Of a stretch of 64,000 bases of DNA, positions 17,633 through 26,495 are shown one piece after another. This DNA comes from Aureococcus anophagefferens (taxonomy: Eukaryota > Sar > Pelagophyceae > Pelagomonadales > Pelagomonadaceae). The notes under the pieces were generated by a model. That model was not told the DNA's origin. It ran no database searches and saw nothing but the letters and a program-made list of their open reading frames with translations. Each line of letters begins with the position of its first letter. The stretch's first letter is position 1. Made by a program: the position numbers and the translations under genes. The stretch spans positions 2,597,699 through 2,661,698 of the forward strand of contig NW_008705566.1 of NCBI RefSeq assembly GCF_000186865.1. Reading direction: 5' to 3'.

Positions 17633-18547
17633 ATGGCCGCCCACCTCGCCCGACCCCACGCGGACTCGCACGAGGGGTCGCTGTCGAGCTTCGGCGAGGA
17701 CGACCAGGACGACGACGAGGCGCAGAACGCCTGCTTCTGCTTCGGGGGCCCCATCCTCAATTCGAGCTGGTGCACGGCGTCGCCCCTCGTGGCCGTGGAC
17801 TCGCCGCCGCCGTCGCCGGCGAAGGCGGCGCCGCCGGGCCGGTCCCGGGGCGCCCTGCGCATCCTCGTCGTCGGCTCGTCGTCCGAGAAGCAGCGCGTCA
17901 TCGACGCGCTCCGCGCGGGCGGGTCGCACGCGTCGCGCGCGAGTCGCGCGACGTCCGTCGGGAGCCGCTTCGCGCCCGTGAAGCGCGCGTCCCTCGGCGG
18001 CAACAAGTCCATGCTCATCTTCAACGACGTGCCGTCGCGGGACCTCGACCGGCCCCGCTGCAACTCGGACTTCGAGGCCTACCTGCAGCGCGCGAGCTGC
18101 GCGCTCATCGTCGTCGACGCGGGCGACGAGCGGTGGCCCCGGGACGCGAAGCGCTGGGTCGAGCGGCTCGCGGACAGCGCGCGCGTGCCCGTGGCCCTGC
18201 TCGTGGACCTCGTCAACTTCCCGCCCGCCGCCGGCGCGACGAGCGTGCCGGACGCGCGGCGGACCGTCGAGGCGCAGGCCGCGGCCCTCGGCGCCGCGAG
18301 CGAGCTGCCCTTCGTCGGGTGGTACGTGGCCTCCGACGACATCACCGTCGACGAGACGGCGGACTGCGTCACGGCCGTCGTGGACCACCTCGACGGGCCC
18401 GCGGACAACCTCGGGCGGGGCTCGCCGGCCAAGGTCGCGGGCGACTTCCTCTCGCCCGCGCGCCTGAGCCAGAAGGGCCCGCGGCCCTCGCCGGGCACCT
18501 TCGCCGAGTCCGTCCGCGCGTCCATCTCGCCGAGCTCGCCCTTCTAA
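17633..18547 (+). CDS. Degenerate small-GTPase-like protein A
   Basis: 304 aa from ATG 17633. After an acidic, Cys-containing leader comes a Ras/Rab-like core: ILVVGSSSEKQRVIDALRAG occupies the P-loop position but lacks the second glycine and the GK(S/T). Then come IFNDVPSRDLD (switch II place), FEAYLQRASCALIVVDAGDE and RVPVALLVDLVNFPP in place of NKxD. So nucleotide binding is doubtful. A clear paralog lies at 19.8-20.7 kb in the opposite orientation. The C-terminus is Ser/Pro-rich with no lipidation cysteine. Family membership is inferred from the order of motifs, not from intact ones. Confidence 0.6.
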   Translation: MAAHLARPHADSHEGSLSSFGEDDQDDDEAQNACFCFGGPILNSSWCTASPLVAVDSPPPSPAKAAPPGRSRGALRILVVGSSSEKQRVIDALRAGGSHASRASRATSVGSRFAPVKRASLGGNKSMLIFNDVPSRDLDRPRCNSDFEAYLQRASCALIVVDAGDERWPRDAKRWVERLADSARVPVALLVDLVNFPPAAGATSVPDARRTVEAQAAALGAASELPFVGWYVASDDITVDETADCVTAVVDHLDGPADNLGRGSPAKVAGDFLSPARLSQKGPRPSPGTFAESVRASISPSSPF

Positions 18548-18549
18548 AT

Positions 18550-18960
18550 TTACGCCGCGGGCTCGCACGCGTAGCGGCCGGGGTTGTCCTCGCGGTACGC
18601 GTCGAGCCGCTCCCGGGTGCTCACGGCGCGGCAGACGCAGTAGCGCCCGAGGCACGTGCCGCCGTGCCACCAGATGTCGACGAGGAGGGGCGTCGCGTTC
18701 AGCCGGTTGTTCTTCTTCGCCACGTACGACGCGAGCGCGGCGCGGTGCACGACGGGCCGCTGCTCCAGGGGCAGGAACCGGACGAGCAGCGCGAAGAGCT
18801 CGGGCGGGAAGTTCGGCCGCCGCCGCCGGGAGCGCGCCGGCGCGCCGCGCCGCCGCGGGAAGAAGAAGGCCTTTTTCGCCGTCGAGGCCGGGCTGCGCGA
18901 CTCCCAGGACCGCACGAGGGCAGCGACGCGGCCCGTCTCGACGGGGGCGGCGTCGGGCAT
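18550..18960 (-). CDS. Small F-box-like protein, unknown function
   Basis: 136 aa. The region PNFPPELFALLVRFLPLEQR resembles the first part of an F-box helix bundle. The C-terminal third contains LVDIWWHGGTCLGRYCVCRA with three cysteines. The N-terminal 45 residues are basic and low complexity. The stop lies 2 bp from the stop of the GTPase-like gene. A larger in-frame extension to 19308 would translate the 59-bp tandem repeat and is unlikely to be coding. Moderate confidence that it is expressed; the function is not recognised. Confidence 0.5.
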   Translation of the reverse strand: MPDAAPVETGRVAALVRSWESRSPASTAKKAFFFPRRRGAPARSRRRRPNFPPELFALLVRFLPLEQRPVVHRAALASYVAKKNNRLNATPLLVDIWWHGGTCLGRYCVCRAVSTRERLDAYREDNPGRYACEPAA

Positions 18961-19130
18961 TGCTGCGTGTTTTTTTTTGGCGCTCTTGTCTTGACGCAAA
19001 ATAAATGTCCCCCTCCCGAAGAATGCGTCTGAAGGACACGGCTCTCCGATGCTTGCGAGAGCTCGAGCTCGCGGGGCAGCTTTGAGCGCACTGATGCAAC
19101 ATTGAGGGCAACAAACTCCTCGAGGATTCA

Positions 19131-19300
19131 CAGCCTCGTGCAGCTCGCGCTCTCGCAGAGCGTCGCCTCCACATCCGCGCCGCGATCCCCAGCCTCGTGC
19201 AGCTCGCGCTCTCGCAGAGCGTCGCCTCCACTTCCGCGCCGCGATCCCCAGCCTCGTGCAGCTCGCGCTCTCGCAGAGCGTCGCCTCCACATCCGCGCCG
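19131..19300. repeat. 59-bp tandem repeat, three copies
   Basis: Copies begin at 19131, 19190 and 19249 with CAGCCTCGTGCAGCTCGCGC and run to about 19300. They differ by single substitutions (ACATCC versus ACTTCC). The period 59 is not a multiple of three, so it is not coding. It occupies the 414-bp spacer between two divergent genes, 75 bp before the start of the plastid protein. Within each copy, CTCGCGCTCTCGCAGAGCG contains a short inverted repeat (CGCTCT / AGAGCG). Confidence 0.92.
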
Positions 19301-19374
19301 CTAGCCACAACCGATCGCGCTCCCGTAGCAGCACCGCCGCCTCTCAGCCGCGCCGCCCACAGCTTGCAAAGACG

Positions 19375-19761
19375 ATGCGTTTTTTGCTGCTTTTCGTAGC
19401 CAGCGCCGCGGCCTTCGCGCCCGCTCGCCGACCGAGGCCTCCGTCGCCGCTGAGCGCGCAGAAGCTCGAGAAGCTCGAGGGCGAGGCGAAGCAGGCCATG
19501 AGCGAGGTGCGCGCGGCCATGGGCTCGACCTACGACTTCGGCGACTGGGCCCGGGTCCGCGCGGACTTTCCCGCGCTCGCGCCGCTCTCGGACGAGGACC
19601 TGCGCGCGGCGGTCGTCGCGCCGGGCGACCCGCTCGACATCCTCGTCGGCACGCCGCTCCTGCCCATCCTCGTCGCCAACCTCGCGATCCTCGCCGCGCG
19701 GAGCCAGGGCGTCCTGCTCTGCGGCACGTTCCTCGCGGACCGGTCCTGCCCGGTGGCCTAA
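19375..19761 (+). CDS. Small plastid-targeted protein, unknown function
   Basis: 128 aa. The N-terminus MRFLLLFVASAAAFAPARRP is a signal peptide ending in an AAAFAP motif followed by a basic Pro-rich transit region, the bipartite plastid-import signal of stramenopile algae. The mature part has a charged helix (LEKLEGEAKQAMSEVRAAMG), a segment DFGDWARVRADFPALAPLSD and one hydrophobic stretch (PLLPILVANLAILAA) that could be a single membrane span. I do not recognise the family. The start is fixed by the signal peptide. It is convergent with pseudo-GTPase B (7 bp). Confidence 0.72.
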   Translation: MRFLLLFVASAAAFAPARRPRPPSPLSAQKLEKLEGEAKQAMSEVRAAMGSTYDFGDWARVRADFPALAPLSDEDLRAAVVAPGDPLDILVGTPLLPILVANLAILAARSQGVLLCGTFLADRSCPVA

Positions 19762-19768
19762 CGGACGC

Positions 19769-20659
19769 TTAGAGCCAGCTCTCGCCGGCGCACAGCGCCG
19801 GGCCCGTCGCCGCCGCCGCGGTCGTCCGGACCCGGTCGCCGTCGGCGCGGCCGAGGACCGCGGCCATGCACGCGCGCGTCTCGTCGCGCTCCGGGTCCGA
19901 CGGGTGGTGGCGGTACCAGCCGACGACCTCCGCGCGCGCGCAGAACGCGTCGGCGTCCTCGGCGACGTAGGCCTCGTCGACGCGCTGCTCGACGCGCGGG
20001 TCCTCGTCGTCGACGTGGTCGTCCGTCGAGACCAGCAGCGCGACCGGGATGTCGCGCGCGTCCTTGACGAGCGCGACCCACTCCGCGGCGTCGTCGGACC
20101 AGCGCGGGTTCAGGTCGTAGTCGACGGCGACGATGGCGCAGGACGCGCGCTCGAGGTACGCGTGGAACTCGGACGTCGCGCGCGGCGAGTCGAGGTCGCG
20201 CGCGGGCACGGAGTTGACGATGACCACCGGCGCGGCCGCACCGCTCCGCGTCCGCGCCGACGTCGTCGTGATGTCCGTCTTCACCGACGTCGCCCGCGAG
20301 ATCGACCGCGCGCCCCGCGCGGCCGACGCCGCGCCGAGGCGCAGCGCGGCGACGACGGCGGACTTCCGCGTGCTGCTCCCCACGACGAGCGCGCGCGCGA
20401 CCCGCCCCCGCGACCGCGAGAGCGTCGTCGACCCCCGGCGCGCCACCGGCAGATCCACGGGCGCGTTGGCCGATTGCTGCTCCGCGAGGTCCTCGGGCAT
20501 GCAGCCGCCGCACATGGACGCCGGGAGCAGCCCGCAGGTCATCGTGAAGAGCGGCGACGCCGGCGGGTCCTCGTAGTCCTCCTCGTCGAGGTCGTCGACG
20601 ATGCGCGACGGCGGCGCCTCGTCGTCGTCGTCGATCTTCGGCAGGACGTGCTGGTCCAT
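19769..20659 (-). CDS. Degenerate small-GTPase-like protein B
   Basis: 296 aa from ATG 20659; paralog of the gene at 17.6-18.5 kb. An acidic leader (DQHVLPKIDDDDEAPPSRIV) and a CGGC segment precede the core: RALVVGSSTRKSAVVAALRL at the P-loop position (a KS pair survives but the loop is shortened), VVIVNSVPARDLDSPRATSE, FHAYLERASCAIVAVDYDLN and IPVALLVSTDDH where NKxD is expected. The end VVGWYRHHPSDPERDETRA matches FVGWYVASDD of paralog A. Both copies are therefore probably pseudo-GTPases that diverged from one ancestor. The genes between the two copies are unrelated. Confidence 0.6.
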   Translation of the reverse strand: MDQHVLPKIDDDDEAPPSRIVDDLDEEDYEDPPASPLFTMTCGLLPASMCGGCMPEDLAEQQSANAPVDLPVARRGSTTLSRSRGRVARALVVGSSTRKSAVVAALRLGAASAARGARSISRATSVKTDITTTSARTRSGAAAPVVIVNSVPARDLDSPRATSEFHAYLERASCAIVAVDYDLNPRWSDDAAEWVALVKDARDIPVALLVSTDDHVDDEDPRVEQRVDEAYVAEDADAFCARAEVVGWYRHHPSDPERDETRACMAAVLGRADGDRVRTTAAAATGPALCAGESWL

Positions 20660-20903
20660 CTCTTCTGGCGCCGAAAGCTTAGTCCATCGATTGGGTAAAT
20701 AATAATTTAATTGGGGGGGCAGCCGGAGCCAATGTTGGCGCCCGGCGCCGACCCCCGGCGTGGCCTCGATCGTGTGTGCTGGCACCGATCGAGAGCTCCA
20801 CGGACGCCGTCATCAACAACTTTGCCGCGCCCGACACGCCAACACCGACGCCCAGCGACGCCACACCGTCGCCGCACCGTTAGTCCCGTCACCACTCATT
20901 AAA

Positions 20904-21386
20904 ATGATGCGCGCCGCCCTCGCGCTCTGCGCCGTCGCCGCCGTCCAGGCCTTCGCCCCGCCCACGACGCGCACGGCCTTCAGAACGGCGCGAACGTGGA
21001 AGGAGGCGCGGCGCGAGGCCATGGGCACGGAGCGCGGCGTGCTCGTGCGCCGCCAGGCCTTTGGCCGGCAGAAGGAGGCGCCCGTCGCGCAGAAGAAGCT
21101 GTCGGCGGCGGAGAAGGCGGAGCTGTACTGGGCCGGCGACTGGGTCTGCGCGGACTGCGGCTACGTCTACGACAAGAAGCTCTTCGGCGGCCGCTACTTC
21201 GAGGAGCAGACCTTCGGCTTCAAATGCCCGCAGTGCTCGGGCCCGCGGCGGCGCTACGCGAAGATGATCGGCGACACCGTCGGCGTCACGCTCGACGGCG
21301 GCGACGGCCCGATCCTCTTCTGGTCCGGCGTCGGCTTCCTCTTCACCATCGCGCTCGGCGTTTGGATCTCGAGCTCCGACTTCTGA
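20904..21386 (+). CDS. Plastid rubredoxin-domain membrane protein
   Basis: 160 aa. N-terminus MMRAALALCAVAAVQAFAPP: a signal peptide plus QAFAP plastid motif. The rubredoxin iron site is complete: VCADCGYVYD (about residue 88) and KCPQCSGPRR (about 115), four cysteines in two CxxC pairs. A C-terminal transmembrane helix (ILFWSGVGFLFTIALGVWIS) anchors it. This matches thylakoid rubredoxins such as RBD1, needed for photosystem II assembly; that role is family knowledge. Two adjacent ATGs (20904, 20907) are possible starts. Divergent from pseudo-GTPase B over 244 bp. Confidence 0.9.
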   Translation: MMRAALALCAVAAVQAFAPPTTRTAFRTARTWKEARREAMGTERGVLVRRQAFGRQKEAPVAQKKLSAAEKAELYWAGDWVCADCGYVYDKKLFGGRYFEEQTFGFKCPQCSGPRRRYAKMIGDTVGVTLDGGDGPILFWSGVGFLFTIALGVWISSSDF

Positions 21387-21554
21387 GCACGAAAAAAACG
21401 GCGCGCCCGGGGGCGGTTCGCTCGAGGCTCCCGGGCACCACCCTGTTATAAAAAACGTCCTTCCGACTCGTCTTCGTCGGGAGCTGCGCTTCGGTGTTGT
21501 TGTTCACGACGCGCTTTCTAGGATCCCGAACCGAGGCACTCGTGAAAGAAAACC

Positions 21555-22940
21555 TTACGCCGGCTCGTCCTCCTCCACGTCCTCCCCCTCGGCGTGCGTC
21601 GCGTCGTCGGCGCGGACGCGCGCGTCGGGGTACTCCAGGCACCCGACGAGGCCGTAGCAGACGCCGCCCGCGAACTGCGCCGAGCACGCGACGAAGAGCA
21701 CCTGGTACATGTTCAGGCCGAGGCACGTGTTGACGATCTCCGCGAGCGACGCGGCGCCGACCCAGTAGAGGAACAGGTAGAGCCCGACGACCGTCGGCCG
21801 GTGGCGCTTCGGCGACGCGAGCTGCAGCGCGACGTAGAGCGGCGCCTCGTTGAACGCGTCGAAGGCCTTGCCCAGCGCCTCCCCGACGAACGCGAGCGGG
21901 AAGTCGTCGTTGACGATCACGGCGACGAGCTTGCAGGGCGCGCCGAGGCAGAGCGCGATGGCGGGGACGACGAGCAGCGTCGGCTCGCCGAAGGGCGCCG
22001 CGACGACGACGCGGTCGACGACGTAGCCGGCGACGAGCAAGAACCCGACGCCGATGCCGATGGTGATCACGAAGGCCGTCAGGTACGAGTACAAGTCCGA
22101 GTAGTAGGGGTAATTGTCCAGAAAGTAGGTCGCGATCCACGTGCCCTCCAGCGTGCCCGCGACGCCGCAGGCCATCGACGCGGCGAGCGCGCCGCCGAAG
22201 AAGCGGCGCCCCTCGACGATCCAGCCGAAGGCGCTCCGGAGCTCGCCGAAGACGGCGGACACGGGCTTCGCCTGCGTCGGCGGCGGCCGCGGCCCGCCGT
22301 CCGGCGCCGCGACCATGAGCAGCGCCGACGCGGCGAGCCCCGCCGCGATGACGAAGTACGTCCCCCGCCAGCCGACGAAGGACTCCGCGAGGACGATGCT
22401 CAGCGACGCCGCGGCGGCGCCGAGGTTGCCCGCGGCCTGCACCGTCGTCGTCGCGAGCACGCGCCGCGTGCCGGACCGCTCGATGCCGAAGACCAACGAG
22501 TACGCGGGCGTGAGGAAGACGCCGAAGCCGCCCGAGAGCACGAGCGTGCCCGCCGCGAGCTGCACGACGCCGTAGCTCAGCCCGCAGGTCACGCAGCCGG
22601 CGACCTGGAGGCCCAGGCCCGCGACGGCCGTGCGCCGCGCGCCGAAGAGCGTCGTGCACGCGCCCGACGCGCCCATGGCCGTCACGGCGACGATCGTGTA
22701 CGCGTAGACGATCCCGGCGTACTCGTCGCTGCTCAGGGACGTCGCCCCGCGCACGGACGTCTTGTCGTCGTAGTCCGACGGGCTCAGCGCGTAGAGGGAG
22801 GCCAACACGCTGTAGGCCCACTGGCGGAAGACGGACGCCACGAGGAGGGCGAGCCAGAGCCAGACCGAGCCGGGCTGCACGTCGACGGGCTTCTCGCGGC
22901 CGAGGAGCGACTTCGTCTGCTCGGCCGGCGTGGCGCCCAT
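21555..22940 (-). CDS. MFS transporter
   Basis: 461 aa, 12 predicted membrane helices. It starts with an acidic/Gln leader, then SVWLWLALLVASVFRQWAYS. The second and third helices carry the MFS loop (ASGACTTLFGARRTAVAGLG), and the fifth helix segment is GGFGVFLTPAYSLVFGIERS. A large central loop (about residues 215-235, Pro-rich) separates the halves. The C-terminal tail is acidic and cytosolic. The substrate is not evident; the sequence is closest in feel to broad OFA or nucleoside-like MFS groups, without certainty. It is convergent with the rubredoxin gene over 168 bp and divergent from the J-domain gene. Confidence 0.8.
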   Translation of the reverse strand: MGATPAEQTKSLLGREKPVDVQPGSVWLWLALLVASVFRQWAYSVLASLYALSPSDYDDKTSVRGATSLSSDEYAGIVYAYTIVAVTAMGASGACTTLFGARRTAVAGLGLQVAGCVTCGLSYGVVQLAAGTLVLSGGFGVFLTPAYSLVFGIERSGTRRVLATTTVQAAGNLGAAAASLSIVLAESFVGWRGTYFVIAAGLAASALLMVAAPDGGPRPPPTQAKPVSAVFGELRSAFGWIVEGRRFFGGALAASMACGVAGTLEGTWIATYFLDNYPYYSDLYSYLTAFVITIGIGVGFLLVAGYVVDRVVVAAPFGEPTLLVVPAIALCLGAPCKLVAVIVNDDFPLAFVGEALGKAFDAFNEAPLYVALQLASPKRHRPTVVGLYLFLYWVGAASLAEIVNTCLGLNMYQVLFVACSAQFAGGVCYGLVGCLEYPDARVRADDATHAEGEDVEEDEPA

Positions 22941-23299
22941 GGTTTTTGCCCTTGGTCGAGCGGAGGATGTGTCCTACTGAGGCCTCTGCGCTTGTTCGAC
23001 TGTCTCTGCCTACTGAGGCCGCATAAGGCCGGGCAGCCTCGGCAAATGCCCCGTCATCGGATGCCAGGGCGATGTTGCCGGGCAACAGCAGACAATCGCC
23101 GAGGCGCAGAGACGACTCGGCTCGGCCAAGTCCAAAAACCCAGGGGCCTGACCGCGCGCGCCGCCAGCTACCCTCGCGCCGTCCGACGCCGCGCGCCGCC
23201 CCGGCACCGCAGCGCCACCCGGAAGGACCGCGGCGCGGGACCGCGTCGAACGCGCCGCCGCGAACGCCTCCGGGAGGCTTCGCAGAGGCTAGATACGCC
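22941..23299. promoter_or_regulatory. 359-bp divergent promoter region
   Basis: No gene is seen here. It contains a 12-bp direct repeat CCTACTGAGGCC (22973-22984 and 23009-23020) and an 8-bp inverted pair CTCTGCGC (22984-22991) / GCGCAGAG (23104-23111). The right half stays open in the frame of the J-domain gene from 23072 but reads as Arg/Pro-rich low complexity and is more likely 5' UTR. Confidence 0.4.
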
Positions 23300-24943
23300 A
23301 TGCCCGAGAAGATGAGCGCCGAGGAGGCCTGCGAGGTGCTCGGCGTCGAGGCCGACTGCGTCGACGAGGCGGCCCTGCGCAAGGCCTTCAAGCGCCAGTC
23401 GCTGATCCACCATCCCGACAAGAACCCCGGGGACCCGGACGCGACGGCGCGCTTCCAGCGCGTCGGCGAGGCGCTCGAGACGCTCCTGCGGCGCGCGCGC
23501 GGCGAGGACGACGAGGAGGACCTCTTCGGCGACGACTTCTTCCGCGGCGCGACGCAGGACTTCGACGACAGCGACGACTTCTTCGTCTTCGTGAACATGA
23601 TGCGCGAGATGATGGGCGCGCGGTTCCGCGGCCGCGGCGGCGGCGGCCGCGGCGCGCCCGCGGGCTTCTCCTTCGGCGGCGGCGGCCCCGGCGGCGGGCC
23701 GGGCATCTTCTTCTCCTTCGGCGGCGGCGGGCCCGGCCGCGGCGGCGGCTTCGACGACGACTCGGACGAGTTCTACACCGACGACGACGACGACGGCTTC
23801 GACGCCGGCGGCCGCGCGTCGCCGCGCGGCGGCTTCGGCGGCGGCGGCTTCGGCGGCGGCGCCGGCGGCATCTTCGGCGGCATGTTCGCCAAGGCCGACA
23901 AGGAGGCCGACGCGCGCGCGTCCAAGGCCGCCGCCGAGGAGATGTGGAAGCGCCGCGCGGAGTTCAAGGACGACGTCGAGGCGAAGAAGCGGCAAAAGGC
24001 CGACGCGCGCGCGGCGCGCGACAAGGAGAACAAGCAGAAGAAGGCCCAGCGCGCCAAGGCCAAGGCCCAGAGCCGCGCGAAGTTCGCCCAGCGCCTCGGC
24101 GTCTCCGCCGAGGGCACCGTCAAGTACCTCGACTGGTCGTGCTCGAAGCTCCGCGCCGAGGTCGACCGCCGCGGCCTCAAGCGGCCCAAGCAGGTCGACG
24201 CGTCGACGCTCGCGCACCTCCTGCTCAAGGACGACGAGCGCAACCCGCCGCCGACGCCGGCGGCGCCGCCGGCGACGGACGACGGCGCGCCCGCCGCGGA
24301 CTTTGGCGACGGCTCGGGCGACGACGACTCGGGCGACGACGACGACGACGCGCTCGCGTCCGCCTTCGGCGCGACGGCCGCCTCGGCGCGCGCGCGGCCC
24401 GCGCTCCGGCCCAAGGCCCCCGAGAAGCCGCCGCCGAAGAACCCCTACCCGACGGAGCGCGCGGACGACGCCGCGCGCGCCGCGCCGCCGCCTCCGCGGT
24501 CCGCCGTGAGCGCGACCGCGACGTCGACGCTGCCGTCGAAGAACCGGAAGAAGACCAAGAAGAAGGCCGCCGCCGCGCCGCCGCCGCCGCCGCCGGAGAA
24601 GGACGGCTTCGTCCCGGTGACGAACGCGCGCGCCGCCGCGCCGCCGCCGCCGCGACCGGCGGGGCCCGTCGTCGAGCGCGCGCGCGCGCGCGAGGCCGCG
24701 CGCGCCGCCCCGCCGCCGCCGCCGCCGCCGCCGCGACCGCCGTCGCCGCCGCACCCCGGGCTCCAGCAGCTCGCGACGTTCCTCGAGGCCTACGGCCTCG
24801 AGCGGTACGCGCGCCGCTTCGCGGAGGAGGAGATCCTGAGCCTCCGGGACCTGACCTACCTCGACGCCGGAGACCTCACCGACATCGGCCTCTCCGTCGC
24901 GGAGGCGGACATGCTCGCGGCCGCGGCGCGAGAGATCTGCTAG
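23300..24943 (+). CDS. DnaJ (J-domain) protein with C-terminal SAM domain
   Basis: 547 aa. Residues about 6-70 are a J-domain with intact HPD (SLIHHPDKNPGDPDATARFQ), so it should stimulate an Hsp70. Gly/Phe-rich and acidic segments (about 110-200) follow, as in type II J-proteins. A long basic helix comes next (about 205-275, KEADARASKAAAEEMWKRRA onward), then a SAP-like stretch (LDWSCSKLRAEVDRRGLKRP) and a proline-rich linker. The C-terminal 60 residues form a SAM domain (LATFLEAYGLERYARRFAEE, then LDAGDLTDIGLSVAEADML). The combination suggests an Hsp70 co-chaperone recruited through SAM polymerisation. The stop region is tandemly duplicated. Confidence 0.85.
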   Translation: MPEKMSAEEACEVLGVEADCVDEAALRKAFKRQSLIHHPDKNPGDPDATARFQRVGEALETLLRRARGEDDEEDLFGDDFFRGATQDFDDSDDFFVFVNMMREMMGARFRGRGGGGRGAPAGFSFGGGGPGGGPGIFFSFGGGGPGRGGGFDDDSDEFYTDDDDDGFDAGGRASPRGGFGGGGFGGGAGGIFGGMFAKADKEADARASKAAAEEMWKRRAEFKDDVEAKKRQKADARAARDKENKQKKAQRAKAKAQSRAKFAQRLGVSAEGTVKYLDWSCSKLRAEVDRRGLKRPKQVDASTLAHLLLKDDERNPPPTPAAPPATDDGAPAADFGDGSGDDDSGDDDDDALASAFGATAASARARPALRPKAPEKPPPKNPYPTERADDAARAAPPPPRSAVSATATSTLPSKNRKKTKKKAAAAPPPPPPEKDGFVPVTNARAAAPPPPRPAGPVVERARAREAARAAPPPPPPPPRPPSPPHPGLQQLATFLEAYGLERYARRFAEEEILSLRDLTYLDAGDLTDIGLSVAEADMLAAAAREIC

Positions 24944-24966
24944 CCGCGGCGCGGGAGATCTGCTAG
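24921..24966. repeat. 23-bp tandem duplication spanning a stop codon
   Basis: Copy 1 at 24921-24943 and copy 2 at 24944-24966 differ at one base. Both end in GAGATCTGCTAG, so the stop codon is duplicated. The first copy encodes the end of the SAM domain (AAREIC-stop); the second is 3' UTR. Confidence 0.9.
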
Positions 24967-24973
24967 GCTTGTG

Positions 24974-26392
24974 TTATTGTGTCCCGGGCGGCGCGGAGTC
25001 CCCCCGCTTCTTGACGGCGAACGCGTCCGCGTCCCTCGCGGCCGCTTTCCGCTCCGCGCGGAGGAGGAGGAAGGGCAGCGGCGCCGCGAGCAAAGCGCAG
25101 CCCGCGTTGCAGAGGAAGGGCAGCGACCCGGGGCATGTCGCGAAGCCGCAGGACGCCGCGAAGAGGCTCCCGGAAACCAGGGGCGTGAAGATGCGCGCCG
25201 CCGCGCGCGTCGACTGGATGAGGCCCAGGTTCCTCGCGCGGTCGTCCTTGTCCTTCGACGACCGCGCGACGAGCGTCGCCGTCGACGTGTCCGCGACGCC
25301 CGAGCCCGCGCGGTTCAAAAGATAGAGCGCCGAGTGGAACGGCTGGTTCCGCGCGACGGTCTGGCCCGCCATGCCCGCCGCGAGGCACAGCAAACCCAGG
25401 CACGACGTCGCGTGCGCGCCCACCCGCCGTACGATCCTCGGGAAGAGGAGCTGCGCGCCGATGGTCGTCAGCGCGCCGGCGCTGAACGTCGCCGAGAGCC
25501 GGGACTGGTCGTAGCCGAGGAACTTGGGCGCGAAGAGGCCGTAGCCGAAGACGCTGAGCGTGAGCGACCAGCCGACGACCAGAGCGACGGCCCGCAGCAG
25601 CGGCTGCGCGGGGAAGTCGCCCGCGCCGGCGAACTCCCCGACGGTCTTCGTCTTGCCCGCCGCGCGGTCCCGCGCCGTCGCCGCGGCGAGGGCGGCGCCG
25701 TCGTCGAAGGTCGCGAGCAGCCCCAGGACGCCGCACGCGAAGACGGCCGTCGCCGCAAAGACCGCGCGCAGTTGCAATTCCCCCGGCACGCCGAGGCGCC
25801 CGAAGCCCTCCATGAGCACGGCGCTGCACATGGGGCCGACGACGATGGCCATCTGGCTCGCCGCCGCGACGCGGCTGAGCGCCGCCGGCGTCTGCCGCGG
25901 CGAAACGATGTCGGCGGCCGCGGCCTGCGCGACGGGCGCGGACGCCGCGAACGCGCCGCCCATCCCGCGAAAGAGGACGATGGCGCTGACCGACGGCGAG
26001 CAGGCGATGCCCACGTTCGAGAGCGTCGCGCCCGCGAGGCACCAGCGCAGCACGCGGCCCCGGCCGACGCGGCCGCTCGAACGCACGAGGATCGGGCAGC
26101 AGACCATCTGCGCGAGCGAAAACGCCGACGTCGCCAGGCCCACCTCGACGGGTTTCGCGCCGAGCTTCGTGAGATGGAGCGGCAGCGACGCGATCGCGAT
26201 GCCCTCGCCGATCATCTGCGCGAACACGCTCAAAGTCACGGGCAGCAGCTCCGCCGGCAGCTTGTCCTCCGGCTGCACGGCGACGGCGCGCAGCGGCGCG
26301 ATGCATCGGCTTTTTAGTGTTGCATGGTTGCGCACCACCGGCGTCCGGAAGGCGCTGCAGCTGGCCAGCAGCAGCAGCAATGACGCTCTCAT
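24974..26392 (-). CDS. MFS transporter, probably plastid envelope
   Basis: 472 aa from ATG 26392. The N-terminus RASLLLLLASCSAFRTPVVR is a signal peptide ending in SAFRTP, a variant of the AFAP plastid motif, followed by a basic transit region. The body has about 12 helices with MFS features: FAQMIGEGIAIASLPLHLTK, the loop LVRSSGRVGRGRVLRWCLAG after helix 2, FRGMGGAFAASAPVAQAAAA, and a second half with FGYGLFAPKFLGYDQSRLSA. It resembles drug:H+ or tetracycline-type antiporters. Plastid localisation is inferred from the leader alone. Convergent with the J-domain gene (30 bp) and divergent from the next gene (103 bp). Confidence 0.78.
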   Translation of the reverse strand: MRASLLLLLASCSAFRTPVVRNHATLKSRCIAPLRAVAVQPEDKLPAELLPVTLSVFAQMIGEGIAIASLPLHLTKLGAKPVEVGLATSAFSLAQMVCCPILVRSSGRVGRGRVLRWCLAGATLSNVGIACSPSVSAIVLFRGMGGAFAASAPVAQAAAADIVSPRQTPAALSRVAAASQMAIVVGPMCSAVLMEGFGRLGVPGELQLRAVFAATAVFACGVLGLLATFDDGAALAAATARDRAAGKTKTVGEFAGAGDFPAQPLLRAVALVVGWSLTLSVFGYGLFAPKFLGYDQSRLSATFSAGALTTIGAQLLFPRIVRRVGAHATSCLGLLCLAAGMAGQTVARNQPFHSALYLLNRAGSGVADTSTATLVARSSKDKDDRARNLGLIQSTRAAARIFTPLVSGSLFAASCGFATCPGSLPFLCNAGCALLAAPLPFLLLRAERKAAARDADAFAVKKRGDSAPPGTQ

Positions 26393-26495
26393 GCTTGCTG
26401 CCACTGCAATGTCCTGCAATGAGTGGTAAACATTGGCGCACGTGCAGCTGGCTTCCTCTAGCAAAGTGGCTGACAACAATGGTGCGTTGTTAATC

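Noticed and set aside
19131..19300. CRISPR-like array from regularly spaced repeats
   Set aside because: The three units are contiguous with no unique spacers, and the genome is eukaryotic.
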